Positions 10,101-16,652 of a stretch of 47,307 nucleotides of DNA are shown piece by piece (position 1 is the first letter of the stretch; each line of letters opens with the position of its first letter). The notes below the pieces were generated by a model. That model saw only the letters and a program-made list of their open reading frames with translations. It had not been told where the DNA came from and ran no database searches. This DNA comes from Kitasatospora phosalacinea (GTDB lineage Bacteria > Actinomycetota > Actinomycetes > Streptomycetales > Streptomycetaceae): assembly GCF_000717185.1 (NCBI RefSeq), contig NZ_JNYE01000061.1, positions 1 through 47,307 of the forward strand. Direction: 5' to 3'. The translations under genes and the position numbers were made by a program.

Positions 10101-13100
10101 ACCGAGAAGGTCGCGGTCGACTGCGCCACCACGCCGGTCTACCCGCAGGACGCCGTCCAGGACGCCCGGATCTACTACGACGGCTCCACCAGCCTGACGG
10201 CCGCCCCCGGCCGCGGCCTGGCCACCAGGACCGAGGAAGTCGCCTCCTACAGCGGACAGAGCCCGCAGTACCAGACCCTCACCCAGGCCACCTACGACGC
10301 CTACGGCCGCCCCGAGTCCAGTACCGACTCCTACGGCGACACCACCCTCACCAGTTACACGACCAACCCGGGCGGCCTGGCCACCTCCATCACCACCAAG
10401 GCCCCCCTGGACCGGCCCGCCACCAAGTGGCTGACCAGCGTCGCCTACCTCGACGGCCTCCGCGGCGACCAGATCGCCTCCCAAGACGCCAACGGCAACC
10501 GCACCGACCTCGAGTACGACGCGGTCGGACGCCTCGCCAAGGTCTGGAGCCCGCTGTGGACCAAGGCCGCCCACCCGACCGAGCCCAGCAGCAAGTTCGG
10601 CTACGGCCTCCCCGTCAACGGCGCCAACGACGTCAGCGACGACATCTCCTCCAGCACCTCGACCCGCCTGGAGGCCGGTGGCTACCGCACCTCCTACCAG
10701 ATCTTCGACGGACTCGGACGCGCCCGCCAGAGCCAGGAACCCGGTGCGAAGTCCACCAGCACCACCGTCACCAACCGCAACGTCAGCGACACCTACTACA
10801 ACTCCCTCGGCCAGGTCGTCCAGACCAACCCGCCGCACCTCGTGAGCGGAGCCCCCGCGGGAACGGCCGTCGGCAACATCCCCGACAACGAGATCCCCGC
10901 CCAGAACGGCTTCCTCTTCGACGGCCAGGGCCGCCCCACCGACGAGATCACCTACACCGGCGGCGTGGAGAAGTGGCGCACCCGCACCCTCTACGGCGGC
11001 AACTGGACCACCACCATCCCGCCCACCGGCGGCACCCGCACCCTCACGCTCACCGACGCCACCGGCCGACCCACCGAGCTGCGCCAGTACCACTCCCAGA
11101 GCGCCGTCCCGGCGATCGACGCGCCCGAGACCGACTACGACGCGACCCGCTTCACCTACACCAAGCGCGGTAAGCAGGCCTCCGTCACCGACGCCACCGG
11201 GCAGAACACCTGGAGCTGGACCTACGACCTCAGGGGCCGACCGACCGTCACCACCGACCCCGACAAGGGCACCACCACCAGCACCTACGACTTCGCCGGT
11301 CGGCTCCTGTCCACCACCGACGCCCGGGGCCGGGTCCTCACCCCCCAATACGACGTCCTCGGCCGCAAGACCTCCCTGCAGGACGGCACCGGGACGACCC
11401 TCGCCACCTGGGCCTACGACACCGCCACCAAGGGCCTCGGCCTGCCCGCCAGTTCCACCCGCATCAGCGGCGGAGCCTCCTACACCACCGCGGTCACCGG
11501 CTACAACGCCGCCGGTTCCCCCCTCGGCGTCAAGGTCACCGTCCCGTCCGTCGCGGGCGAGGAACTCCTGGCCAACACGTACAGCACGACGATCGCCTAC
11601 AGCTCGACCGGCGCGCTGTCCTCCACGCTCCTGCCCAAGGCCGGCGGGCTGCCGCTGGAGAACCTCGGCTACGGCTACACGGCGATGGGCCAGCCCAGCA
11701 GCCTCTCCGGGGCGAGCCCCTACGTCCGCTCCACCGTCTACAGCGACAGCGGCGAAATCCTGTCCCACGTCGTCGGCACCGCGGCCAACCCGATCACCCA
11801 GGCCTACTACTACGAGGACGGCACCCGCCGCCTCACCGACTCCGTGGTCTCCCGCACCACCGGCACCGTCCCGGAGATCTCCGCCACCAGCTACAGCTAC
11901 GACGACGCCGGGAACGTCACCGGCATCAAGGAGAAGGCCGACACCGGGGCCGTCGACCAGCAGTGCTTCCGCTACGACCACCTGCAGCGCATGACCGCCG
12001 CCTGGACGGCCAGGACCGACTGCTCCACCACCCCGACCCCGCAGAACGCCGCCACCACCGTTGGCGGACCCGACGCCTACTGGAACACCTACGGCTTCGA
12101 CGTCACCGGCAACCGGCTCTCCGAAACCGTCCACGACCCCGCCGGTGACACCACCAAGGACATCGGCCGCGCCTACGCCTACCCCGCCCCCGGCAGCCCC
12201 CGGCCGCACGCCTCCACCTCCACCACCTCCACCGGCCCCGCGGGCCAGCGCCTCGACGAGTACGTCTACGACGAGGCCGGCAACCAGATCACCCGCCGCG
12301 TCTCCGGCTCCGAGCAGACCCTCGAATGGGACGCCGAAGGCCACCTCGCCAAGGTCACCGGAGCCACCGGGACCACCTCCTTCCTGTACGACGCCGACGG
12401 AACCCGCCTGCTCAAGCGCGCCCCCGACGGGGTCACGCTCTACCTCGGCAACACCGAACTCAAACTCACCGGCTCCGGCTCCACCGGCACCGTCTGCGGC
12501 ACCCGCTACTACAGCCACGGCACCTCCCCGACCCTGGTCCGCACCTGCGACGGCAAGATCTCCATCCAGATCGCCGACCACCACGGCACCGCCCAACTGG
12601 CCGTCGACAGCGCCACCGGCACCGTCACCCGCCGCAGCACCACCCCCTTCGGCGCCGACCGCGGCACCCCGCCCACCCTGTGGCCCGGGAGCAAGGGCTT
12701 CGTCGGCGGCACCAAGGACGACTCCACCGGCCTCACCCACCTCGGCGCCCGCGAGTACGACCCCGCCACCGGCCGCTTCATCTCCGTCGACCCGGTCCTG
12801 AACCCCTCGGACCCACAGGCGCTGAACGCCTACGCCTACGCCAACAACGCGCCCGTCTCCAGCAGCGACCCCAGCGGCTTGATGCGCTCCATCGACTACG
12901 GCGGCAGCGACGACATCGGCGGCGAGCCGCCCATCCCGGCACCCCCGGCCGAGAAGGTCGAAGAAGCCAAGAAGATCCAGAAGATGACCCTCGTCGACGT
13001 CATCGTCGAAGCCGGCGGCGAGATCCTCATGGAAGTCCTCGGCATCAACGACATCCGCGACTGCTTCACCAAGGGATCCATCGGTGCCTGCGCCTCGATG

Positions 13101-14156
13101 ATCATGGGTGCCATCCCCTGGAGCAAGATCTTCAAGGCCAAGAAGGTCATCAAGGCCCTCGAAAAGGCCTACGACGCCTACCGGGCCTTCGACAAGCGCC
13201 TCGCCGAAGCCAGGTCCCTCCTCAAGTGGGCCGACGACGCGGCCGCCTACGCCTCCCGCAAAGCCGACGAGTTCCGCAACCTCATCGCCAAGAAGGGCAC
13301 ACCCGACTCCAACGGGCCGAACGTACCGACCGCCTGCGAAAGCAACAGCTTCACCCCTGACACACCCGTCCAGATGGCCGACGGCACCACCCAACCCATC
13401 GACCAGGTCCAGGTCGGCGACCAGGTCCTCGCCACCGACCCCGAACAGGGCACCACCGAAGCCCACACCGTCCTCGCCACCATCATCGGCACCGGCACCA
13501 AGAACCTCGTCGAAATCACCGTCGACACCGACGGCCTCGCCGGAACCACCACCGCCACCATCACCGCCACCGACCACCACCCCTTCTGGACCCCCGAAAC
13601 CGGCCAGTGGACCGACGCCACCGACCTCCAACCCGGCCAGTGGCTCCAGACCAGCGCCGGCACCCACGTCCAGATCACCGCCGTCAAACGCTGGACCCAG
13701 CAAGCCACCGTCCGCAACCTCACCGTCGCCGACATCCACACGTACTATGTGCTCGCGGGAAATACGCCGGTCCTCGTCCATAACAGCAATGGTGGAGTTT
13801 GCGATCTCCCTGGTGCCACTGCTGACCTTCCGAAGGACTATCCCCGAAGGACAACCGGAATTCTGGACGTGGGTGGCGATCGGCTGCCTATCTCAAGTGG
13901 TCCAGATGGTCAATCTCAACTGCTTTCAGATCTCCCCGGGCGGACCAAGCAGAACTTTGATCACGTCGAGACTCACGCTGCTGCGTTCCTGAGGATGAAC
14001 CCGGGAATTCGAAAGGCCGTGCTGTATATCGACAATAAGTTTGGAGTCTGCCCGTACTGTGCGGGTGGCCTGGAAGATATGCTCCCCGAGGGAGTCAAAA
14101 TGTGGGTGATCGCGCCCGGCAGGGAGACTAGGATGTTCACTGGTAATGAACGCTAA
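7170..14156 (+). CDS. Rhs/YD-repeat polymorphic toxin with Hint domain and DddA-type deaminase tail
   Basis: This 2328-residue secreted toxin starts at the ATG at 7170, preceded by a G-rich ribosome binding site. A signal peptide covers residues 1-47 (SLA/EQ). An SpvB-like region lies around 280-325 (SYPFEMPPSLGGPSP). YD/Rhs repeats run from about 920 to 1845, and the Rhs core sits near 1855-1905 (HLGAREYDPATGRFISVDP). A hydrophobic linker follows. The Hint autoprocessing domain spans about 2056-2205 and ends HTYYVLAG...VHN. The tail, 2206-2328, matches the SCP1.201/DddA cytidine deaminases: H2265-V-E2267 (zinc ligand and proton shuttle), C2294-P-Y-C2297 (zinc ligands) and the closing MFTGN. 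GC at third positions drops sharply after the Hint core, so the tail has a separate origin. Confidence 0.93.
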   Translation: MPGSAMRTYRKSGISGAPLRHRRLATLASSVVLALGVSLLSPVPSLAEQSAKARELQQDRPLKGSPIASKPFDAARLAENRWPGASSVQWPDARSAEVDLQTAASPAPGARPVASQAGSLPVRISAPQAGGAVKAQVSKVKVTMADRSATERAGVHGVLFGVSRTDGAAAAGRVAAEVDYSSFKDAYGGDWASRLTLVELPACALTTPELAECRTRTPLKSSNSVAQSKLSAEVDLAAATEAPAADGGSRAAASAGSGVMLLAAEAAPAGPGGTYSATSLAPSGSWQSGGSAGDFTYSYPFEMPPSLGGPSPQVGLTYSSGSVDGRTAATNSQASTVGDGWELGTGGYVERRYRQCADDKGKNPAGQSPNNTADTGDLCYAGPVVAMSLNGRTTELVLDDATQKWKPASDDGSSVELKSGAANGAYGGEHWVVTTTDGTRYTFGAGRLPGWASGKRETQAVFTEPVYGNHPGEPCHAATYAASQCANLAWRWNLDLVEDVHGSAMSYYYAAETNSYAPNMGTTPSSYVRGGQLERIDYGLRSDNLYATAPAQVFFSTGERCTADCGTFDSAHAANWPDVPFDQVCSTATCTQHTPSFFNRKRLTGISTQVWNGTAYQPVDSWALDQEFKSANDGFAPALWLNSITRTGKAAGTGITGAEVKLPRTTFVGTPMANRVTGSATTDQLPYLARLRITAVGLDTGGQIDVTYSDPECRRDAPAVMPTALDQNTLRCYPVHWTPPQSQIAADDFFHKYVVRQVTETDRLVGARSTTVRYEYLGGAAWHYDTSETADDADRTWNDFRGYGRVRTVTGDSAQGDRATRTETVYFRGMNGDKLANGTRSASVADSQGVAIADEEGLAGTQRETVTYSGENGTPTGSVSTEPYRSAPTATRNRPGAPGALNAYQRDTARTVSYTLTTTSSAGATAWQRTELSKSFDSLGRTTQVNDEGDPTRSDDDSCTRFWFTDSSGRIKDKPYRTEKVAVDCATTPVYPQDAVQDARIYYDGSTSLTAAPGRGLATRTEEVASYSGQSPQYQTLTQATYDAYGRPESSTDSYGDTTLTSYTTNPGGLATSITTKAPLDRPATKWLTSVAYLDGLRGDQIASQDANGNRTDLEYDAVGRLAKVWSPLWTKAAHPTEPSSKFGYGLPVNGANDVSDDISSSTSTRLEAGGYRTSYQIFDGLGRARQSQEPGAKSTSTTVTNRNVSDTYYNSLGQVVQTNPPHLVSGAPAGTAVGNIPDNEIPAQNGFLFDGQGRPTDEITYTGGVEKWRTRTLYGGNWTTTIPPTGGTRTLTLTDATGRPTELRQYHSQSAVPAIDAPETDYDATRFTYTKRGKQASVTDATGQNTWSWTYDLRGRPTVTTDPDKGTTTSTYDFAGRLLSTTDARGRVLTPQYDVLGRKTSLQDGTGTTLATWAYDTATKGLGLPASSTRISGGASYTTAVTGYNAAGSPLGVKVTVPSVAGEELLANTYSTTIAYSSTGALSSTLLPKAGGLPLENLGYGYTAMGQPSSLSGASPYVRSTVYSDSGEILSHVVGTAANPITQAYYYEDGTRRLTDSVVSRTTGTVPEISATSYSYDDAGNVTGIKEKADTGAVDQQCFRYDHLQRMTAAWTARTDCSTTPTPQNAATTVGGPDAYWNTYGFDVTGNRLSETVHDPAGDTTKDIGRAYAYPAPGSPRPHASTSTTSTGPAGQRLDEYVYDEAGNQITRRVSGSEQTLEWDAEGHLAKVTGATGTTSFLYDADGTRLLKRAPDGVTLYLGNTELKLTGSGSTGTVCGTRYYSHGTSPTLVRTCDGKISIQIADHHGTAQLAVDSATGTVTRRSTTPFGADRGTPPTLWPGSKGFVGGTKDDSTGLTHLGAREYDPATGRFISVDPVLNPSDPQALNAYAYANNAPVSSSDPSGLMRSIDYGGSDDIGGEPPIPAPPAEKVEEAKKIQKMTLVDVIVEAGGEILMEVLGINDIRDCFTKGSIGACASMIMGAIPWSKIFKAKKVIKALEKAYDAYRAFDKRLAEARSLLKWADDAAAYASRKADEFRNLIAKKGTPDSNGPNVPTACESNSFTPDTPVQMADGTTQPIDQVQVGDQVLATDPEQGTTEAHTVLATIIGTGTKNLVEITVDTDGLAGTTTATITATDHHPFWTPETGQWTDATDLQPGQWLQTSAGTHVQITAVKRWTQQATVRNLTVADIHTYYVLAGNTPVLVHNSNGGVCDLPGATADLPKDYPRRTTGILDVGGDRLPISSGPDGQSQLLSDLPGRTKQNFDHVETHAAAFLRMNPGIRKAVLYIDNKFGVCPYCAGGLEDMLPEGVKMWVIAPGRETRMFTGNER
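13737..13753 (+). other. Recombination core site 1 (att1) within Hint codons
   Basis: CACA, then the spacer CGTACTA (13741-13747), then TGTGCT. It encodes H-T-Y-Y-V-L at the end of the Hint domain. The 17-bp string CACACGTACTATGTGCT recurs exactly at site 2, and the spacer also at site 3. Short inverted arms around a 7-bp spacer fit a tyrosine recombinase core. Upstream is ordinary Hint coding DNA with no arm-type repeats, as expected for the chromosomal side. Confidence 0.65.
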
Positions 14157-14169
14157 CTGCAAGTGATAT

Positions 14170-14215
14170 AAAAATGGCCCTCCCGGTCGAACTTTCGACC
14201 GGGAGGGCCATTTTT
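14170..14215. terminator. Bidirectional terminator between Rhs toxin and SUKH-like gene
   Basis: A perfect 21-bp stem (14170-14190 and 14195-14215) has a 4-nt ACTT loop. The GC-rich stem is flanked by A-run and T-run arms, so it should work in both directions for the two convergent genes. Confidence 0.9.
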
Positions 14216-14257
14216 GTTGGCTTGGACGACTTTGCTTGGCCCTTGCTTCAGCGTCGC

Positions 14258-14998
14258 CTAGCGTAGAAAGTCAGGGATCGGCTCAACGGCGGATCCTCCA
14301 TGGCTGGAGGCTGCCGGACGCACTCTCCAGGCGACGTCTGGCACGTTGGCGAGATGTGCCAAAAGCTCTGGCGATGGTGCAGCGATCGACACGTCGAAGC
14401 TTGGACGTTCGGTAGCTGGATCACTGTTCATGCTCACAGACGCCTCGGCCAGCAGATCCCTACCTACCAGGATCCTGACATCGGGCGCAGGCCACCTCCA
14501 GTTCGGCAGGGGGAGGGGGCGAAAGCCCGTCAGGATCTGCGACAGCTGATCGCCGGTGACATTCTCCGCACTCCACAGGTTGGTTGCTCCGAGGATTGCC
14601 TCGAATACCGTGGCCTGAAGGAGAAATTCAGACAGCGTCTCGCCTGTTGAGGTCCATGGATCTGGATCTGCACTTGACTGCCGATCGAACACGAGTGGAT
14701 CGTCCCCATCTGGAGACGTAGCCCATGTCCAGCAGCCCTGATTCTCGACCCAGAAGACCAGTTTGCCATCTTCGAGTTCTAGCTCGTGCGGCCCGACCGG
14801 GTAATTGAAAGACGTCACCCCTGCCGACCAGCGGGAAGTGATTTCGTGCCACGTCCGCAAAGGGATTGGCATCTCATTCACTACTGACAGATCTACGGCA
14901 GCGGGGAGATCCGGCTCACCGTACCATCGTGTCAAGAATCGGATAAGACTGTCGCTGGTGACATTAAGGAGCTCTTCCACCTCCACAGTATGCGCCAT
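14258..14998 (-). CDS. SMI1/KNR4 (SUKH)-like protein, candidate deaminase immunity
   Basis: This 246-residue cytosolic protein starts at the ATG at 14998. The N-terminal half has SUKH-like features: a helix with FLTRWYGEPDLPA, PLRTWHEI, then the strand block ELEDGKLVFWVENQGCWTWA followed by DDPLVFDR and a W...LSEFLLQ helix. SUKH proteins are common immunity factors for nuclease and deaminase toxins. It is the only gene close to the deaminase tail. The orientation is unusual because it converges on the toxin gene. It lies 210 bp downstream of int on the same strand and could be read from the rep-xis-int transcript as well as its own promoter. Family assignment is by eye. Confidence 0.65.
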   Translation of the reverse strand: MAHTVEVEELLNVTSDSLIRFLTRWYGEPDLPAAVDLSVVNEMPIPLRTWHEITSRWSAGVTSFNYPVGPHELELEDGKLVFWVENQGCWTWATSPDGDDPLVFDRQSSADPDPWTSTGETLSEFLLQATVFEAILGATNLWSAENVTGDQLSQILTGFRPLPLPNWRWPAPDVRILVGRDLLAEASVSMNSDPATERPSFDVSIAAPSPELLAHLANVPDVAWRVRPAASSHGGSAVEPIPDFLR

Positions 14999-15184
14999 GT
15001 TCCGCCAGGCTGGGGCTGCTGGGGGCAGTTGTTGTCTGGTCGTTGCTCTTCGTATGCTCAGAGGTCGAGCTGGTGCACAGATGAGCGGGCAGACCGGATA
15101 TCCACTGTTCTCCCTTTCCCTTGGTCGCGGCGGATAGGCAGATGCCCCGCCGAGGCAGTCGCTCGGCGAGGCATCTGGCCGCCT

Positions 15185-15207
15185 TGACGGCAACGCTGAC
15201 GGCAACG
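15185..15207 (+). repeat. Paired TGACGGCAACG repeats at the int 3' end
   Basis: TGACGGCAACG occurs at 15185-15195 and 15197-15207, directly before the int stop codon. Similar TGACGGCA pairs with 12-13 bp period occur at 21680/21692, 22787/22800 and 25084/25096. They are candidate arm-type integrase binding sites. Confidence 0.55.
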
Positions 15208-16464
15208 TCAGCGGACGGGTTCTGCACGTGGCGGATCGTCAGGGCTCTCGGCGGCTCGGAGGGCGTCGCCGAGAGTGTCGATGGCCTGGCGCTGGAGGCG
15301 GAGGCGGACGTGGGCGTACACCGAGGCGGTGACGCCGATGTGGGAGTGGCCGAGTAGCTCCTTGATCACTACGAGCTCGACGCCCCGTTCGAGGAGCAGG
15401 GTCGCGGCGGTGTGTCGGAGATCATGAAACCGTATGCGGCGAAGCCTGGCCGCCCGGCACAGCGCGGTGAAGTGTCGGGTCAGGGTTGACGGGTCGGTGG
15501 GTGAGCCGTTGGGCGAGGTGAAGACGTGCCCGCTGTCCGTCCAGGCCGCGCCGGCGGTCTCGCGCTCTCGGTCCTGTTGTTCGCGGTGGCGCTTGAGGGC
15601 GTGAATGCATTCGGTGGGGAGGGCGATGCGGCGTTCGGAGCTGACGGTCTTGGTGGGCAGGGTGGTCAGGCCGCCGGTGGGGGTGCGCTGGAGGGTGCGG
15701 CGGATGCTGGCGGTGCCGCCGTCGAGGTCGAGGTCTTCCCAGCGCAGGCCGAGCAGTTCGCCCTTGCGCAGTCCGGTGCGGAGCGCGAGGTCGAAGAGGG
15801 CCTGCAGCCGGTGGCCTTCGATTGACGCGAGGAAGCGCCGGGCCTCGGCGACGGTGAGCGGTTCGAAGCGGCGGGGCCGCGGCGTTCCAGCCTTGATGTT
15901 CCGGGCGACGTTGCGCGGCAGCTCGTCCTCCCGGACGGCGTGCTCCAGGACGGACTTGAGGACCGAGTGCACGTAGGTGACGGTGAGAGGGGACAAGCGC
16001 TTGTTGCAGCACTGGCCGATGGCGCAGCAGCCCTGCTGCTTGTCGAGCCCGCGGGAGCAGCATTGGCAGGTGGTGCGGAGCCGGTCGAGCCAGGTGCGGA
16101 TGTCCTTGGCTGTGAGATGGGCGATCTTCTTCCGGCCGAGGCCGGGTATGACGTAGAGCCGGGCGCAGGTGCGGTAGCGGGTGTGTGTGTTCTCGCGGAG
16201 GCGGTGGACGGCGACGCTGTCCAGCCAGTAGGTGAGGTAGGCGGCCACGGTGCTGTCGGCTGCGGCGACGGGTCGGCCCTGGTTGCTGGCGGCGATGCGT
16301 TCGGTGAGTTTGACGGCGGCTTCCTTGCGGGTGGTGCCGTAGACGCGGACGCGTTTGCGGCTGCCGTCGGTGGCCAGGACGTAGCCGGCGGCTTCCCAGC
16401 GGCCGTCCTTGCGCTGGTAGATGGTCCCTTCGCCGTTGGCGCGGTTCTTGCGGGGTGTGGTCAT
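15208..16464 (-). CDS. int: Tyrosine recombinase / integrase
   Basis: This 418-residue integrase is of the actinomycete AICE type. The N-terminal AP2-like arm-binding region (GEGTIYQRKDGRWEA) is followed by a SAM-like core-binding domain with an inserted Cys-rich loop (TCQCCSRG...CCAIGQCC, about residues 145-165). The catalytic domain has R233 (TGLRKGE), H347-x-x-R350, a GH near 374 (LLGHSHIG) and nucleophile Y383 (VYAHV). All catalytic residues are present, so it looks active. Its ATG overlaps the xis stop in TGATG, making rep-xis-int a coupled operon. A second, truncated copy of its C-terminus lies at 22811-23046. By position it should act at the CGTACTA cores, but this is inference. Confidence 0.93.
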   Translation of the reverse strand: MTTPRKNRANGEGTIYQRKDGRWEAAGYVLATDGSRKRVRVYGTTRKEAAVKLTERIAASNQGRPVAAADSTVAAYLTYWLDSVAVHRLRENTHTRYRTCARLYVIPGLGRKKIAHLTAKDIRTWLDRLRTTCQCCSRGLDKQQGCCAIGQCCNKRLSPLTVTYVHSVLKSVLEHAVREDELPRNVARNIKAGTPRPRRFEPLTVAEARRFLASIEGHRLQALFDLALRTGLRKGELLGLRWEDLDLDGGTASIRRTLQRTPTGGLTTLPTKTVSSERRIALPTECIHALKRHREQQDRERETAGAAWTDSGHVFTSPNGSPTDPSTLTRHFTALCRAARLRRIRFHDLRHTAATLLLERGVELVVIKELLGHSHIGVTASVYAHVRLRLQRQAIDTLGDALRAAESPDDPPRAEPVR

Positions 16465-16652
16465 CAGGCTGCTTCCTGTTCGAGTTGGGTGCGGATGAGT
16501 TCGGTGAGCGCGTGGGCCGGAATGCGTCGGGCGCGGCCGAGGGTGAGGGAGGGGAGCTGGTGGGAGCGGAGCAGGTCGTAGACGGCGGTGCGGCCGAGTT
16601 GGAGGCGTTCCATGACCTGGGGGACGGTGAGGAGTTCAGTGGCGGTGGTCAT
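16464..16652 (-). CDS. xis: Excisionase-like MerR/helix-turn-helix protein
   Basis: This 62-residue protein has the winged HTH of the excisionase family (LLTVPQVMERLQLGRTAVYDLLRSHQLPSLTLGRARRIP). It should bend DNA at the attachment sites and tip the integrase toward excision. Its ATG overlaps the rep stop (ATGA) and its stop overlaps the int start (TGATG). Length and order rep-xis-int match pSAM2-like elements. Confidence 0.9.
   Translation of the reverse strand: MTTATELLTVPQVMERLQLGRTAVYDLLRSHQLPSLTLGRARRIPAHALTELIRTQLEQEAA

Noticed and set aside
7746..13781. A 2011-residue minus-strand open frame across the Rhs gene
   Set aside because: Shadow of the Rhs repeats: low-complexity composition and no domain.
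14300..14650. A plus-strand gene after the deaminase as immunity
   Set aside because: It is antisense to the SUKH-like gene, which has coding character on the other strand.
15100..15210. A tRNA gene as the integration target next to int
   Set aside because: No tRNA-like cloverleaf was found near int or near 21640-21790; the repeated core lies in the Hint codons instead.
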